From contig LLCB01000381.1 of assembly GCA_001414345.1 (NCBI GenBank), positions 20,484-84,483 on the forward strand: a DNA stretch of 64,000 nucleotides. Direction: 5' to 3'. Below are positions 46,468 to 59,814 of this stretch, piece after piece. A model generated the notes under the pieces. It was given only the letters and a program-made list of their open reading frames with translations. It ran no database searches and had not been told where the DNA came from. A program made the translations under genes and the position numbers. The DNA comes from Hymenoscyphus infarciens. Lineage: Eukaryota; Ascomycota; Leotiomycetes; Helotiales; Helotiaceae. How positions within the stretch are numbered: the first letter of the stretch is position 1; each line of letters starts with the position of its first letter.

Positions 46468-47171
46468 AAAAGTTTTTTGAGTGAGTTGCAAAGTTTGAGG
46501 AATGCACGTTTGCAGTTTTTTTTATACGGTTTTCCATACTTGATAGTAATGGGAGTCATCTCTATCTGAATAGTCCTGTCAATTTTGTAAGATCAAGAAG
46601 AGAACGGGGAGTGATGACTCCCCTTATACTGATGGGCATGAATCAGGCCCGAGAGCTACAGAACTTTGAAAGAACAAGATTTCAAAACAGTTTTTATTTT
46701 CTCGAAGTTTCATGTTGCAATGAAAGGAGCAAACTTGACGAAACACTAGTCATTACCGCAATCAAGACACATGTTTTGGTTTCCATCATACTTGAGAAGT
46801 CCTCGCGATAGACAACGAAAGTAATAGTGAATAGCTCGTTGTGCCAACTTTTAAAGCATCATCCCAAATGATTGGGACAATTTGATTTGCGTCGAGTTAC
46901 CCCATAAAGTTGAAAACAACGAGCTAGGTCTTCAGGCAGATTAATCCGAGGTATTTATAGCAGGCTTTTATTCTCTACCGCGAGAAATCCACTCAAAAGC
47001 CACGGACAAACTTGGTGGTCAATTTCTTTGCCCATTTCTTCTACATGCATTCATTTTTATTATGAAAAATTTCGCAAAAGTCTCTCAAGGGCCTTGCGCA
47101 AAACTTTTGTGACAAAAATTGGCATTCAGTGTTATTGAAAGTAGCGATTGAGCTTCCGTCGAATTTCCGCC
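46468..47171. other. Intergenic region, nothing seen
   Basis: About 700 bases upstream of the small unknown gene and downstream of the DUF8021 gene. No repeat, RNA or protein signal noticed. Confidence 0.5.
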
Positions 47172-47969
47172 CTAGCGACTTCCATATACAGTAACAGTAT
47201 GAACATACTTTACTTTCCCATCCTCAACTCTAATCTCATGGGAATCAGGCATGTCCGGATCCAAACTATCAAAAGAGCAAAGCACGTCCACCGACCCAAT
47301 GGCCTCATCAATAACATATCGCCTATTTCCATTCACCTTCGTGCTTCCCCCATGCGGCAACGATGCACCACAAGGTTTCGTCAAACGTGACCCTTCAACT
47401 CGTTCACAATTCGTTCCCCATGGAATTGAATCAGCGGCTTTACTATCCGTCCACATATCCAAATATGCATCCCCAACCTTTTTCAATAATTGCCTATTAG
47501 GTCTCTTCCCCGTGTCAAGAGTCGCCCAATTCTCAGCTTGGATGTATTTTAACGTCTGAGCGGCATCAAAGAATAAATCTTTGGTTGTGGCAGCAATGGT
47601 GTCGATCATTGAAATCGAACTCGTGTCATTCACAGGATGGCGAATTTGTGTAGATAAGACGTAAGGCTTCGAGCCTTTGGTGGAAATTGACATGGTGTAA
47701 CTTGCGCAAGCGACGGTATCGGCAGTTGTGCGGTTGAGATCGAGTTTCATTGCCTGGGAGAGAACGCCTTTTTTGATATCCACTACTTTGTTGTTCTCTT
47801 TGTATGTGAAATTGGAGGTGGTGAGGGCGAGGGTGGAAATTTGTCCGCTTGTTTGAGCTGAGATGTATGAGGCCGCTGCTGCGAGAAGTCCTTCTCTGGT
47901 ACAGTTTGCTGATACAACTGGGGTTATCAGAGCGATAACCCCAAGAATATTGGAGACTGAAAAAAGCAT
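47172..47969 (-). CDS. Secreted DUF8021-family protein
   Basis: Fungal secreted protein of the DUF8021 type; biochemical role not established. Single exon, 265 aa. A clear signal peptide ([20 protein letters not shown]) is cut before ANC. The mature protein starts with the family Cys ([18 protein letters not shown]). Family marks follow: [30 protein letters not shown], the [11 protein letters not shown] segment, and the C-terminal [18 protein letters not shown] with [20 protein letters not shown]. Five Cys in the mature part suggest two disulphides. Several N-x-T/S sequons are present. Proteins of this kind are common in plant-associated and saprotrophic ascomycetes and are often called effector-like, but no activity is shown. 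Its own upstream region (47970-48240) is ordinary. Confidence 0.88.
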   Translation of the reverse strand: MLFSVSNILGVIALITPVVSANCTREGLLAAAASYISAQTSGQISTLALTTSNFTYKENNKVVDIKKGVLSQAMKLDLNRTTADTVACASYTMSISTKGSKPYVLSTQIRHPVNDTSSISMIDTIAATTKDLFFDAAQTLKYIQAENWATLDTGKRPNRQLLKKVGDAYLDMWTDSKAADSIPWGTNCERVEGSRLTKPCGASLPHGGSTKVNGNRRYVIDEAIGSVDVLCSFDSLDPDMPDSHEIRVEDGKVKYVHTVTVYGSR

Positions 47970-48653
47970 AACTTTGAGATTCGTATGAAGTGCAAGTTGT
48001 ATTCAAGAGGAGAAGAGCGATTAAGCGAACGGTGTAGGTAAACCGAATAAACGAGAGAGATGACACCAAGCTTTCTGTCTAAAAAGAAGTATTGCCTTCT
48101 TATTTAGATGGCCCCTCAAACATGTGATAAGCTTTGTTATGTCCCGTATGTAGTTGATACCACTTTTAGGCGGGATACATCTCCAGGGTAAAATGAAATT
48201 TCCCCGCTATGCAATTTATATATACTGACAACACTTTTTAGCATGTTATCTAAAACCCATCAAAACCACTAAATAGATAGTTCTCGGCAGATGCATCTTC
48301 AAATCAAGCCACCGGGTTCTTGTAGTAGAAGTTTGTGAGTGTTTTACTATGCTACCGAATACCAGACCATTACCTACTGAGGGCACCCTAAAGTCAGTTA
48401 TTCGACTTAAAATGAACCCTTTCAATTCATAGCTTTCAAAACTAGTCTTTATAGTAGACGACTTTAGCTCGACAATGGATCTTTTAGCTAGCCATGCACT
48501 TCGATCAGCACGTGTTTCTGTCTGTGCCACAAGCCTGCCATACTTGTTACTCGGGAAGAGAAGACTCATATTCTGTTTCACCTCACCAACCATACACTCG
48601 TGAACCTGTGCGATATTTTTCTGTGCTTTGCAATGTGCCATAAACCCCGCTTT

Positions 48654-49868
48654 ATGGCACGGTCAAGGATCCCCCCAGCCCAAAAAGCTGCCTACAAAGC
48701 CAGTGAACGATTAACGAACTTCCCGACACCGGTGCGACGACGACGAAGAGCTCTCACCACCCCTAAGTCTATGCAACAGATTCCTCAAAACTCCCGCACC
48801 GGCCTTTTTACGCTTCCTTTGGAATCGAGACAAAAAATATACAGACTATCGTTTGACATTCCTGGAAAACATCACGAATCAACAGACAGAGGACGATGAT
48901 GAGCGATTTTTGATGGTTACTCAGAATAGCGATACAAGGAGACTCTTTTATCTTACCTGTGTGTGGGAAGATGGCATGCCCGAACATAATTCAACTGGGT
49001 GTTTTTTACAAAATTGGTCAATCTGGCCCATCAACACAGGAGAAAAATTACACGCTATGTGTCGCGTTATTTATATCCGAATGCCCAAAATAGCTTCCAT
49101 TGCGGTGCCCACAATCTCTCGAAATTTTACCTTCCATGTTAGCTTCCATGCAGGGCCGCGGTCCGGTACCTTACTTCAGGTTTGTAGGCTGATGTATGTA
49201 CACCCAATGTGATCTTCTTTTTGGAATGGATATTCACTATTATGACCGTGGGTAGATACCGCGAGGCCGTGTATTTTCTGTATAGCTCCTATAATTTTAA
49301 CGTAAAACATCCACTCACGATTGTTGATTTCTCAGCAACTCTTCTTCCACAACGGATGAACATCATCCGGAGTCTGCGTCTCACGATCCCCATAAACGAT
49401 GCCAGGATGCAGTACCATTATGATCGACAGATGTCAAGAAGGACGGGGGACAATAGAACAACAGCCGAGAGGGCTTTTGGGATTATTTACAAAATGGAAA
49501 GTTTGAAGATATTGAAAGTGAAATTTGATGGGTGTGTTGGGAGTATTGGGAAAAAGCTTTAACCAGGAAGAAGGATTGAATTGTTACTGCCACTTTCTCG
49601 TGTTCGAAAAACAGACATATTTAAAGTGAGCGTACCTTGGAATAGACGAGAGGATGAGGCGAACTTGTTAGAGGTCCCATATGTTCTTCATTGGTATGGC
49701 CCACAGTTTGCGGACGATGGTGACGGTGGTTCTCCGTGGAACTCAGATTCTCTTGTTTCTGAGTGGGAATCTGGTTTTTCTCATTCAGAGTCTGAATCGA
49801 AGTCTGATTGCGGTTCCATTTCTGATTCGGAGGCACCTGCCCGTGATTATGGGAGATTTGGTTGTTGA
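48654..49868 (+). pseudogene. Broken DUF7730-like gene
   Basis: Resembles fungal DUF7730 proteins. It opens at 48654 with a basic lead and then FTLPLESRQKIYRLSFDI, the family's LPxExRxxIY motif. The frame then shifts by one between about 48850 and 48900 (RFLMVTQNSDTRRLFYLTC is in the next frame). An intron at 49194-49255 (GTATGT..GGGTAG) joins LLQVCRL to IYREAVYFLYSSYNF, exactly the family's CRxIYxEAxxxLYS core, followed by LPQRMNIIRSLRLTIP. An in-frame TAA at 49560-49562 interrupts the domain, yet the same frame goes on for another 100 codons with ELLLPLSRVRKTDIFKVSV and an acidic tail. A CAA-to-TAA change, as RIP makes, would explain the stop. Could be a recent pseudogene; a sequencing error at the shift cannot be excluded. 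Confidence 0.65.
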
Positions 49869-52800
49869 ATCTCAAGGAATGGTGAGCTTGTTGTTAAAAC
49901 CCAGAACGGTAGTTGGAAATTAGGTTGCCTACCATAGTATGCTGCGGTAAGAATCACAAAGAATTTCCCAACATACCTTCATATTTGAGACATGTAACAT
50001 TTCAATGTTATCTTCTGTTCTGGCAATGCACTGGGAAAGAGTTTGAGCTCAGAGCTGAAGGATGTTGTTCTTGGAGTGTTGGTATGGAAAATTGACGTGG
50101 GGTTGCAGAAAGCCTTTCATTGTCCCCACAGCTGAAAGCTGAGAAAGTGCAGAATTTCTAGTCAGTGAGTGCATCATTACCACATTATAACTAGCTAGCG
50201 AGTAGGGAACTAGCGAGTGCATTTACCCAAAACAAAGGGGCAATGCTGTAGCCTTAAGCGAACGCTGCCAAATGCATCCCAGTAACAAGTTGGAATGGTT
50301 GGAAGTAGCAAGGCTAAGGGTTGAGCCGATTTGTTTTGGATCTAACCCCGTTAGTCAGAAGAGAATTATCTTTATGTTATTCAGAACCAATCTCAAAGTG
50401 GATGCCGCAGCGATCAATAAAAGCGGTATCGATAGCTTTCGATGTCTAGCTTTTGGTGCAATTTGGTCTTATCTTGATTATTCTAGGTCAATCGATTGTA
50501 CTTGTTCTACAGGATCTACGTTTATATTCAATCTGAATCTTTAGAATAATTGTAGGTTTTCAAAGATATTGCCACTTTTCTTGTCCTCAGCGAGACTCTT
50601 CCCCCAACAAAATTCAGTAATAATAGCCACATTGACGTTCAAGCTCTGGTTCGTAAGTACATCGAAATCCATCAAGTTCCCCTCTATCAAATAAACTTTT
50701 GTTCTTCCCTCACTTATTAACTCCCCCTGAATATTTAATTGCAGGGCGTAGCGTTCTCAAGCAGCTTGAGAACTCCCTTTTAACAACCTCACTTATTTCC
50801 CCCTTTGTCTATAGTTGCCTTGTTCAGATAGTCACTGGTGACTGGTGCTCAAGTTCAGATTCCTAGAAACCGATATGGACATAACCAAACTGTACGTTGT
50901 AAGCTTGGCTCGGTCAGCAGAGACAGGGGGATGAGCAAAGACTCTCTTTCCATAATCCAAGATTGGCATCTCGAAATCTCCGTCAGACCCTGGAGACCCA
51001 CGGAGCAAATCCTCCTCTCTGCAGTGCTTTTCTTCCGCTGGCTCCCCAGATTCCCCTCTTTCCCGCGGACAGTAGAAATACTTGGCTTAGAACACAGGGG
51101 GGTTATCAATCACAGAAGACAAATACAGTAACTCCCCAAGTTAGCAAAACCCCGGCAATTCTGATGTCAGTCATTCCGATAAAAGGAAAACGCCTCAAAA
51201 ATATTGGTTGGTGGCTCACGAACATCCAATAACACTCACTCGTGTTGTGACACCAACAACACCCTGCCGTTCACTTGCAGGCCGCAGAAGAGGTTCATGA
51301 TAAAACTTGGAGGAAACACCCAGCACCCAAGAAACAGCTTCGTGGGAAAGTTGGTAAGGCAGGTGATGGGGATAAGCCACCTTCAATTCTTATACGTGAT
51401 GGGAACTGGTGATCACAACTCCATTACTCGAACGTCTTGGTTTCTTTGAGACAGGGTTTGATGCTTGAATAGAGTCTCAGTGCCGTGGGAACGCAGTTGG
51501 GAGTAATCTTGGTTAATGGTGATCTGATGTGAGAGTATTGTGAGCGACCGTTCTGTGCCTCCGCCACAAATATACTGAGAACCGTTCTCAACTCATTTTA
51601 GGGCATTATCAAACCAACCTGACATAGGTTAAGTCGTTGCGTGAGTGGTGTGTACTTTCTCGACCTCTCCAGTAAGAGCTTCGGTTCCATGTAAACCTTT
51701 GATATTGTTCGAGAAGGTCTACAGACCTCTGGATTCTTAATTCTTCCCGATACTCTGGGTTGATCATTTTGGTTGTCCTAGAATTACTAGAATATTAAGA
51801 AATAGGTGTACGCGGAATGTTCAACCAAAGCTCTTGCGCCCCAGAATCGATGATATTTTCCTCTTTTGCATGGGCAACATATCGGGAACAACAGGTAAAG
51901 ATTCCCAACAAAAGGATGAAAAAGTACAGCCGTTTCCCAAAGTGAACGCCTCTGCCGCCAACATACACAACATCATGCTGTGCAGTTGAATGCCGTTCTT
52001 CCACCACAGAGCGAGTGCCTGAATATGGATAAATCCAAACCTGCTTGAAGGATAGATACCGAGGAGGGAGTCAGACACCCAGCTGCTTTCACGATCATGT
52101 GTCCAAATCGCAACCTCAAATCTCAAAAGCTGTTTACCGCCCACAAGCCACGCCAAAACCCTAAACCCACACACCAAAGACCACCAAATCACAACAGTGA
52201 AGGCGGTCGGCGAGCACCTCGTAAAAGCACCATAGCCGGTAGGGGGAAGGAAGACGAAAAAGGAACAGTTTCCAACAACTTCATGACCTGCAGATGAGAC
52301 AGCCATTTACCAAACTCTGGTGGTCCCTTTTCTAGACCCTTCCACTTGGTAAGACAGACCTCGTGCCTGCTTCTTCCCACATGGAAGTGCCCGCTTCCCC
52401 AACAATTTTCACCATACCATGTGCCGTAAGTTATCCAACCAACGGTAACACAATACTCGGCGTGCTTCACGCACACACCTCAGCCAATTGAATCCAGAGA
52501 TGATGTGATGAACCTCTCATGTCCGCGCCGTGCCTGAGGTCAGTGTCAAATGCCCACTTTTAATAAAAGTCAAAAGATAGGAACCCAGGTGCTGAGAAGA
52601 GTTATTCGCCGCGCGAGCCGCTTGTATTACCTCTGATTGACGAACGTCAGTCAGACTGGGGCATGGTGTGATAGTATGTACCCCGCCGTAAGACGCGAGG
52701 CAGTGAGGTGTTGGGAAATGTGGCACAGTCAGCCCCTCCCCTCCCGATTTTCTCTCATCCCTCAAGGCTCGGATCCTTCCCAGCTTATGTGGAAACTCGT

Positions 52801-54108
52801 CAAGACCAGAATGGCGGGTTTGCGTATGTTTCCAAATAGAAAGGGATTGTCGTGATATAATCCCCGAAATATCACCAACAATTACTTCATCCCGAATGAA
52901 ACCGTGATACCAGACCACCAGCTCGCAGAGAGGCGAGGAGTGAGTTGGTGCTCAGCCACCAATACTTACGCATCGAGGGCCTCCATCTGTTTGAGGATTG
53001 GACCAAGAAACAACGGCCGCGTGGAAACGTAATAATAGAGTGATGATGAGAATATGCCGAGTGCAACGACCTTGCGTTACACACACCCTCTCGGCATGCC
53101 GAACGACGGGTAGGTGAAAAAAGTGCGCGTGATCCAAAGGTGCGCCGATTTCAATAATCCCATGAAAATATCAACCCAGAGACGGGAACATCGTAGGTGT
53201 GATGAAAAGGACTCGACGCGCATGAATTCCTCCCAATGGTGTGGTTGAATGATGCCCGTTGCAGACTCGCCATTCCTTTGACTGGGAAATAAGAATTGCT
53301 AAACTGTGCGGTGCGATACGATGGCAGACGGGATGGTGGTACGGAAGAGGCCAACGAAACGGAGAATTTTGTGATTTGTATACGTTGTACGGAGTATTGG
53401 TAACAGGATCGAGGGAAGACCAGACCACGTACTCGAGTCGAACGATGGCGAAGAGATGCGGGGTAAAATATAACTGACGATGGTGCTGCACGGAACATTG
53501 CGGGAGGAGTGGCAATATCGTTGTATGTCCGTAGAGCACTTGCTTCTCAATGTCGCACCGCATTCAGTATGATAGCTCATAGATAGGGAAAATGCCCATT
53601 TCCACTCTTCTAGACCCTTTGTTAGAGATAACTGTATCCCCTCTCGCACGCTCGGATCTTTCTCCCGAACTCGACCGACGTAGTGCATAGTGCAGAGAAA
53701 AGTCGCACAGAAGTCGTGGTTGGCGTTTCGTCAAGTCCATCCCGTTTGTTGGTTTTCAATACCAAGCAATTGGAAAGAATTGCTGACGGATGGCGCAGGA
53801 TCTGGGAAGATATTCGCGGGGAGTATATCCTCCAATCCAAGGCCACCACAAACTTTTTCACTCGGCTCTTTTCGTCTCCCCATTACTAATCTGGGGAGAG
53901 GAACATCATGAAAACATTGACTTTTTGCGAATTTCAACCGGTAATGCCGTTATTGTCTTCACGTCCCGCGTACGGAGTATTTGATGGAGGAGTGCATGTA
54001 AGCATCCTTTTGTAAGGATTATAAGGTTACTTACTTCCAAGACAACCACAACCTCCCAACTTGTGTAGCACCAGATCGGGATCCTTCAAAGCAAGTAAGC
54101 ACTCTCAC

Positions 54109-54163
54109 AAAAGCGGCAGTAAGTAGTTCTACTTCGAATTTTGTGCCAATTACTGCCGCTTTT
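54109..54163. mobile_element. Short AAAAGCGGCAGTAA inverted-repeat element
   Basis: Perfect 14-bp arms, AAAAGCGGCAGTAA at 54109-54122 and its reverse complement at 54150-54163, around a 27-base loop. The arm sequence is shared with the element at 56566-56698 and with 22057-22069, which argues for a repeat family rather than a chance hairpin. Confidence 0.65.
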
Positions 54164-56565
54164 ATTGTCCCTTAGGGGTTAGAGAGTTGGAGGGTTGGAG
54201 GGGTATAAAGCTGACAGGGGATTGTCATTGCCACCTGTTCTTCTTTCTGCAAGCTTCTGCAGCCAGCTGTTCCTCCATCCAGGAAAGAACAGGCAGGCAG
54301 CTCGATGCGACGTTGTTGACCTGCCATACAGCAGGACTTTGCTCGGCTCTACTACCCCCCTTTTCCCACAGCTTCGTGCTCGAAGGAGGAATTGGAGACG
54401 ACGTTGATCAAAGAGAACGAGATACGGTTATCCTATTCCTGGACCGGCTTTCCCGTGCCCGGTACCTGAAAACAACATGAACTCTGTGCATCCAGGACTC
54501 CAAACCTCCACATTCCTACACCAAGTCTGTTGTGCGACTTCATATGTCCTCTCCGCTTGGAGTTGCTTCGAGAAAGGGGGTGGCAAGGCAACCAAACCAT
54601 GAATTCAACACCATACGTAACTTCACCTCACCTTGCGACGAATTAAACCCTTCCACCCAGCCAGCCCTCGTACACGACCAACTTACTGTGACGAATGGAG
54701 GGGGCCCAAACAAGCATGGGGCACCTGTTGTACAGGACGTTAAATATGACTGGATACCGGGGGAAAATGCGGGGAAGGACAGGTCAGGTCGAGAAACGCG
54801 ACTGCTACCCTTTAAGAACCTGGCATTATTAATCATGCGTCGCCAAAGAAATGTGAGATGTTGGCCAACCTCTGAATAATATCATAATTGACGATACTCT
54901 GTGCTATCAGAAAAATATCAGACCAAGGAACGGGCCGTACTTACTGGTTCTCCGGCTAATGATTGCGATAAAGAAGCTTGGAGTCCTCCATTTGGGGGAA
55001 AACGTTCTGATCTTTTGATAGAAAACCGGAGTTTGTGGAGTTGATTGATTGCCCCCTGGGAAAAACGAGAGCAGATGGAAGACCCGTTCCTGAAGACCCT
55101 GCAGCCGCCTAGCGCACGGAGATATGCTCCTGGTTTCCAAACCCCTCATGGTGGAGTGTCTCCATATGCCAAAGTCTAAAAGATAAGATGCAATAGTGTG
55201 TATGAATTTGATCATGAAGCCTGGCTTCTTCACACCATCTCGACCGAGTTCCTACGGCATTTGTACCCCATATGATGCCATCTAACTGTGAAGATCTTTC
55301 AATCATCTGCTGTGTTCATTGTGTAATCCATAACCCTTTTCCCAACCCTCAGGGTATTTCGGTTAGTGAAGGGGAAGGCCAAGGGGTTGAATCTTTTGAA
55401 TGCCGTTCGCAGGGTCCACGAGAACGGATATGGAGCACACCCTCTTTTCGCTGTCAATGTCCGTTGTTGCAGCGGCGAGCCAGAATTTTTTCGAAAGATA
55501 GGGGGAGGTGCAACATTTGAATGCTGCATCGAAATGGAGCAACCGCAACGTCATGACGAGACATCGTGAACCAGGTAATCGAGGATATGGTAACCGAAAT
55601 TTTGGAAATAAGTTGGGGGTACGCGAGTACTTTGGCTCGTTGTACATGCCAAATTCGAGGGTAATTTCTCTGATAACAATGTAATCAATCATATCAGCGA
55701 CAACTTTTAGAATACTAGCAGAGCTGCAGAGGAAAGCCGGTCCCTGACAGAGAGTCATGGCAGTACTTGTTTGAGAGTTGAAATACCCTCGCCAGCCGTG
55801 GGCCTAAAAATGCTTCGCTTGTATTTGACACAATGAGGGGTCATATCGATGATCGATCAAGTCGAGCTCTTGGCTAAAGGACCGACTGGCCACTGCACAA
55901 GGCCAAAGGAAATGAAGCTATCGTCGTCGTCAACCACTCTCTTATCTCGAACAATATGATGGACCGCAACTAGGGGCAGGTTTTGCCACGGAGTAATAAT
56001 AGGCGTCATAAGGCCCGTCTCGAAAACGCCATACGTCAGTTGTGCCATCGAACCATAATACTTTATACATATGCATATATTATACACTATAGCAGCAGGT
56101 AATCAAATCTTCGAAGCCAACCAACAGCGAGACGAAGAAAGGATAAAACGGCGGGAGCGGGAACGGGAAAACGTGGGGGTTGTAAATGCTTCGGGTGGGG
56201 TGGTGTTCAAATCCAGGTCTCTCAGGAGAGCGGGGTTTGTAATGGGTCTGGAGTTAGGAGCCAGCGACTCAGAGCACTCCTTCCAAACGCATGCAGAAGC
56301 AGGCCAAGATACAAACCCTTGTGCATTGCACGCTCCAATGGCATGCCTGTAATTCTTTGATTTCATGCAGGAGGCCCCGCACGGATAATCATGGAGTCGT
56401 GAGCCAATTAGAACATTGACTTCATCTATTTCCTCAGATTGGCGACTCGATCTTCGTCGTATTGAGGTCTGTGTGCTTGCAGAACCGAAAACACCACTCC
56501 AGTTCTTGTCAGAATAAGACGTGCGGAGAAATAAAGAAACGAGTGAGACAGGTTCGTGAGGGAGA

Positions 56566-56698
56566 ATAAAAGCGGCAGTGTATAGAAAGCAGTTGTTCTG
56601 TAATTATAGCTGATTGCTCCCTAATGCCTCGGTTATTATTCAAAATGGTTAACTTTTCTCATCTTGGTTCGAATTCGTTTAGGTGTTGCCGCTTTTAT
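56566..56698. mobile_element. MITE-like element with ATAAAAGCGGCA ends
   Basis: Arms ATAAAAGCGGCA (56566-56577) and TGCCGCTTTTAT (56687-56698) are perfect 12-bp inverted repeats enclosing 109 bases without coding capacity. A GGTTCGAATTC inside resembles a tRNA B box but no tRNA fold surrounds it. Confidence 0.65.
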
Positions 56699-59600
56699 CT
56701 TCCTTTGCGGGACAGGAATGTTGAAAGTCAGGTGTAAAGCGGGAAGTAAACACCGAAGAGGCGTTATGTCCATGTGGCACAGCATTAAGGAGGGGATCAT
56801 CGTGCGGGAGGATCAAGTGGTGATCAAGTTGTAAAAGTTGTGGGGAAAAAAGAGTCCTGCGCATGTTTGAACTTGAAAATGTGCGTTTTCTTGTGGGGAC
56901 CTGAGAGATAAACCACGATATCAAATTCGCGGACCGTATCTATTGTGGGTTCCCTTCCTTTGAGGCCGCAGAAATTCTCCAATATTTCCTGTCGAGCTTG
57001 CCGCGGATCTTTCATCCATATCCAATCTATCGTCCGAGATCGACAGTTATAAATTTAGAGTTCGAGCGACGTACCACGGGCCGCAGTGGAGTCTACAGTT
57101 ATTGTTGTATCAAAAGGTGGGGTTGAGTTGTTTTGACATTGCATTGCGAACCAGCGACTAGCTATTCAACAGCCCAATTCGACCGAGTAGACATGAACGA
57201 GAGATAGATAGGGTAAAGTCATCCAACGGTACGTAGCCATGTACATCACCATCCCCCCTTTTCTCCAGACCCCTATGTACCATGAGTCGTGGATCTGAAC
57301 CCCATGAGCGTGTGAGACTACCAAAATGAATCATGTAGACACACAACCTCGTGCTTGCTTCTTGATTCCAGATAGGCTGGCTGGCTGGCGGCAAGCTGAA
57401 GATAAAAACCCGCGGGCGAAAATGTTGAAATCTTTCTTCCAGATGGAGTCGCCGAAACGGTAAGATTGCAACTCTGTCAAGACCCGATTGAGAGAAGCTC
57501 AGCTCATCCGGTGTCCACAACACGGCAGCGAGGGAATTCGATTTCCTAAAGGGGTCGAATGGGCTGAGACCCTGTAGGAAGATAAGCTTGCCGTGAACCG
57601 AAGAAGGACGTCAAAAATCCCGATTACTACTCCAGTCTTGAACCCAAGACTTCTCTTCACATTCCCATACGGATTAGAAATCCAAACTGAAAAAGGATTG
57701 AAACGCTTAGAGCGGTACGGAGTTATCATCCGGATTTGAAGACATATTTCTGGCAGATACCGCAAATCAAGTATATTTTGCCTGGATACTTGAAAGAAAA
57801 GCTGAAAACCCCCACGCATCTCACTATATGTGGGGATGGCATATAAAAAACTCCTGCAAAAAATGTTTATGCTGACTAGCATGAGCTTCCCAGCGTTTGA
57901 AATAGCCGCCTCGAATAAAGTGTGCTGATAAGGAAATAAAGTAGAAGCATGAATTTGCGGCTTGGCAGTTCGATGTTGGATTTTACCCAGCGCAATACTC
58001 GGTTCCTGCCGAGGGAAAGCCACCGAACCGGATGGGGAAGGAGATGGTAAGAGAAAATCAAAATATACTGATATTTACTTGGACGTTTATATTGATGTGC
58101 AGAAAATTAACAGGACACTTCATGCCTTCAACGTTTGCAAAAAAAAAACAAGTCGTTCCCAGGTCCAGCAACACCCACCACCCGTTCTTCCGAACGAACG
58201 GAGGCTGTGTGGCTGCCTCGTCGTCATTGCTCGCTCACCAAGCCCATCCACATGGTGTTTTGGTGGAAAGTGTCTCAACTGTTGATCATCCCGTTGCATA
58301 AAATCCGGCTGCTGCTGCGCTAAATTGCCCTTCAGTCAGCTGGTCCAGTAGCTTCTAGAATCCGCCTACACATCTTTGGGATAACTTGGCAAACATGGCT
58401 TTAAATTCCATGAATATTTAGTGAGGCTGGGTTCTGAATAAAAGCCTTGCCGCTGGCCGCTGTAAAGTGTACTAGGGTTCTTGAGATCCGAGGGTCTGTT
58501 CGCCTACAACGTTCGATTAAGAAGTATAGGCGCAGTAACATTTTCGGCGGGCGGCAAACGATTTTCTGAAGATGGCTTCTATATCAGGACGCAAGCATGA
58601 GAACTGTCTCAGCGTCTCTTGAAATCTCTCAGGGTCTTTGAAAGGTTGGAGCATGTGCATTGAACACGATACGCCCTCCTCCCAAAATACCCCGGATATG
58701 GGGTGGATACGAGCGCGGTTTATGACGATCAAATTGCTCCCTCAACTCAACCATGAAACGTGCTTCAATGGTGGAGGTGAAGGTGGAGGTGGAGACGAGT
58801 TCGCCGACTCCTCTTCAACCTGCAATACACACCTGGTGGAGTGTACACAGTAACTGCCGTGTGGGAATCTGCGGGTCTAGTTAAAACCTTCCTCATATGA
58901 ACGGTGCCTGCATACCGGTTATCCAAAGTAATCTTTGTCATCTTTTAGGTTAGGGGACCAGGCAAGATAAAACCATATTACCGGGTGATGGGTTGTAAAG
59001 TTGAAAAAGTAAAATAGTAGCACCTCGTCCTACATCACGACATCCTGGGCATGGCGGCTGGTGAGGGCAAGATCAGCGCCCATCTGCGAGGAAAACCAGA
59101 AGCAGTTAGGAAAGGGACGCTGCTTGAAAGTGGTGTGGTGTGGTGTGGTGGTTTTAGGGCGTCCTTTCTCGTGATCCAGTTCCAGTCAGCACTCTGAAGT
59201 GAAATGACACGCTGCCACCACCAGCTTACCATTGCCACTTTAAAGCCTGACGACCTTGTTGGACACTGAAGGGCGTCTCAGGAGTCTCAGCCTGCTGCCC
59301 CAATGAGAGCGAGTGAGTGGGCAGGTGATGAATGGTGATGAATGGTGGAATGGTGATGAATGGCGAGGAGGAGTCGGACTTCGGCGCTGTCTCTTTTTTC
59401 TTCTCGTTCAGTAAAGAGAAAGAGGGTGTGCTGTCAGTCTGCTAGTGTATCGCTTCTTTCCCTTCAATACTTGCCGGTAACAAATGGCGCCAACCATCAT
59501 GTCATTGAGCAGAGCATCGGATGATAGGAGGAGTGAGAGGTTGAGGTGGTGGTGTTGAATGCAACTAACTCACTGCAAAGGACTTCCCAAACAAGTGCTG

Positions 59601-59814
59601 GTAGCCAGCCTTGGTGGTGGGGTGGGGAAACCAGGATTATGGGAATCAGACACCATAGGCATACTTTTCCTACCTTTCTTAAGGCCGTGCTCTTAATAAA
59701 GACACCACCTTTACGTAGCTTCTTTAGTACGAAGGATATATATAAATCTATAGCCCACATACGCCCCTATTATATATATGCCGCCATTATAATAAAAAGT
59801 ACGCTATGACATAA

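Larger units (their letters stand above)
49869..59800. other. 10-kb gene-free stretch of ordinary composition
   Basis: No frame over about 175 codons, no splice-connected chain and no protein motif noticed on either strand. Longest frames (51821-52306 and 57499-58023, minus strand) look non-coding, and the latter lacks an ATG. Two small inverted-repeat elements lie at 54.1 and 56.6 kb. Composition is balanced, unlike the RIP blocks. Small genes with many introns or non-coding RNA could be missed by reading alone. Confidence 0.55.

Noticed and set aside
51821..52306. 161-codon minus-strand frame starting with ATG, with hydrophobic patches
   Set aside because: No recognisable family, no codon pattern like the neighbouring genes, and overlapping open frames on the other strand; not enough to call.
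52517..53688. Several overlapping minus-strand frames of about 130 codons
   Set aside because: They overlap each other in different registers and cannot be joined by plausible splice sites into one protein.
53390..53975. Motif TACGGAGTA twice within 600 bases
   Set aside because: Only two copies, no gene nearby and no partner structure; probably background.
56660..56680. GGTTCGAATTC resembling a tRNA B box
   Set aside because: No A box or acceptor stem can be drawn around it, and it lies inside an inverted-repeat element.
57499..58023. 174-codon minus-strand frame
   Set aside because: It begins with a non-ATG codon and has no protein-like motif; regarded as chance.
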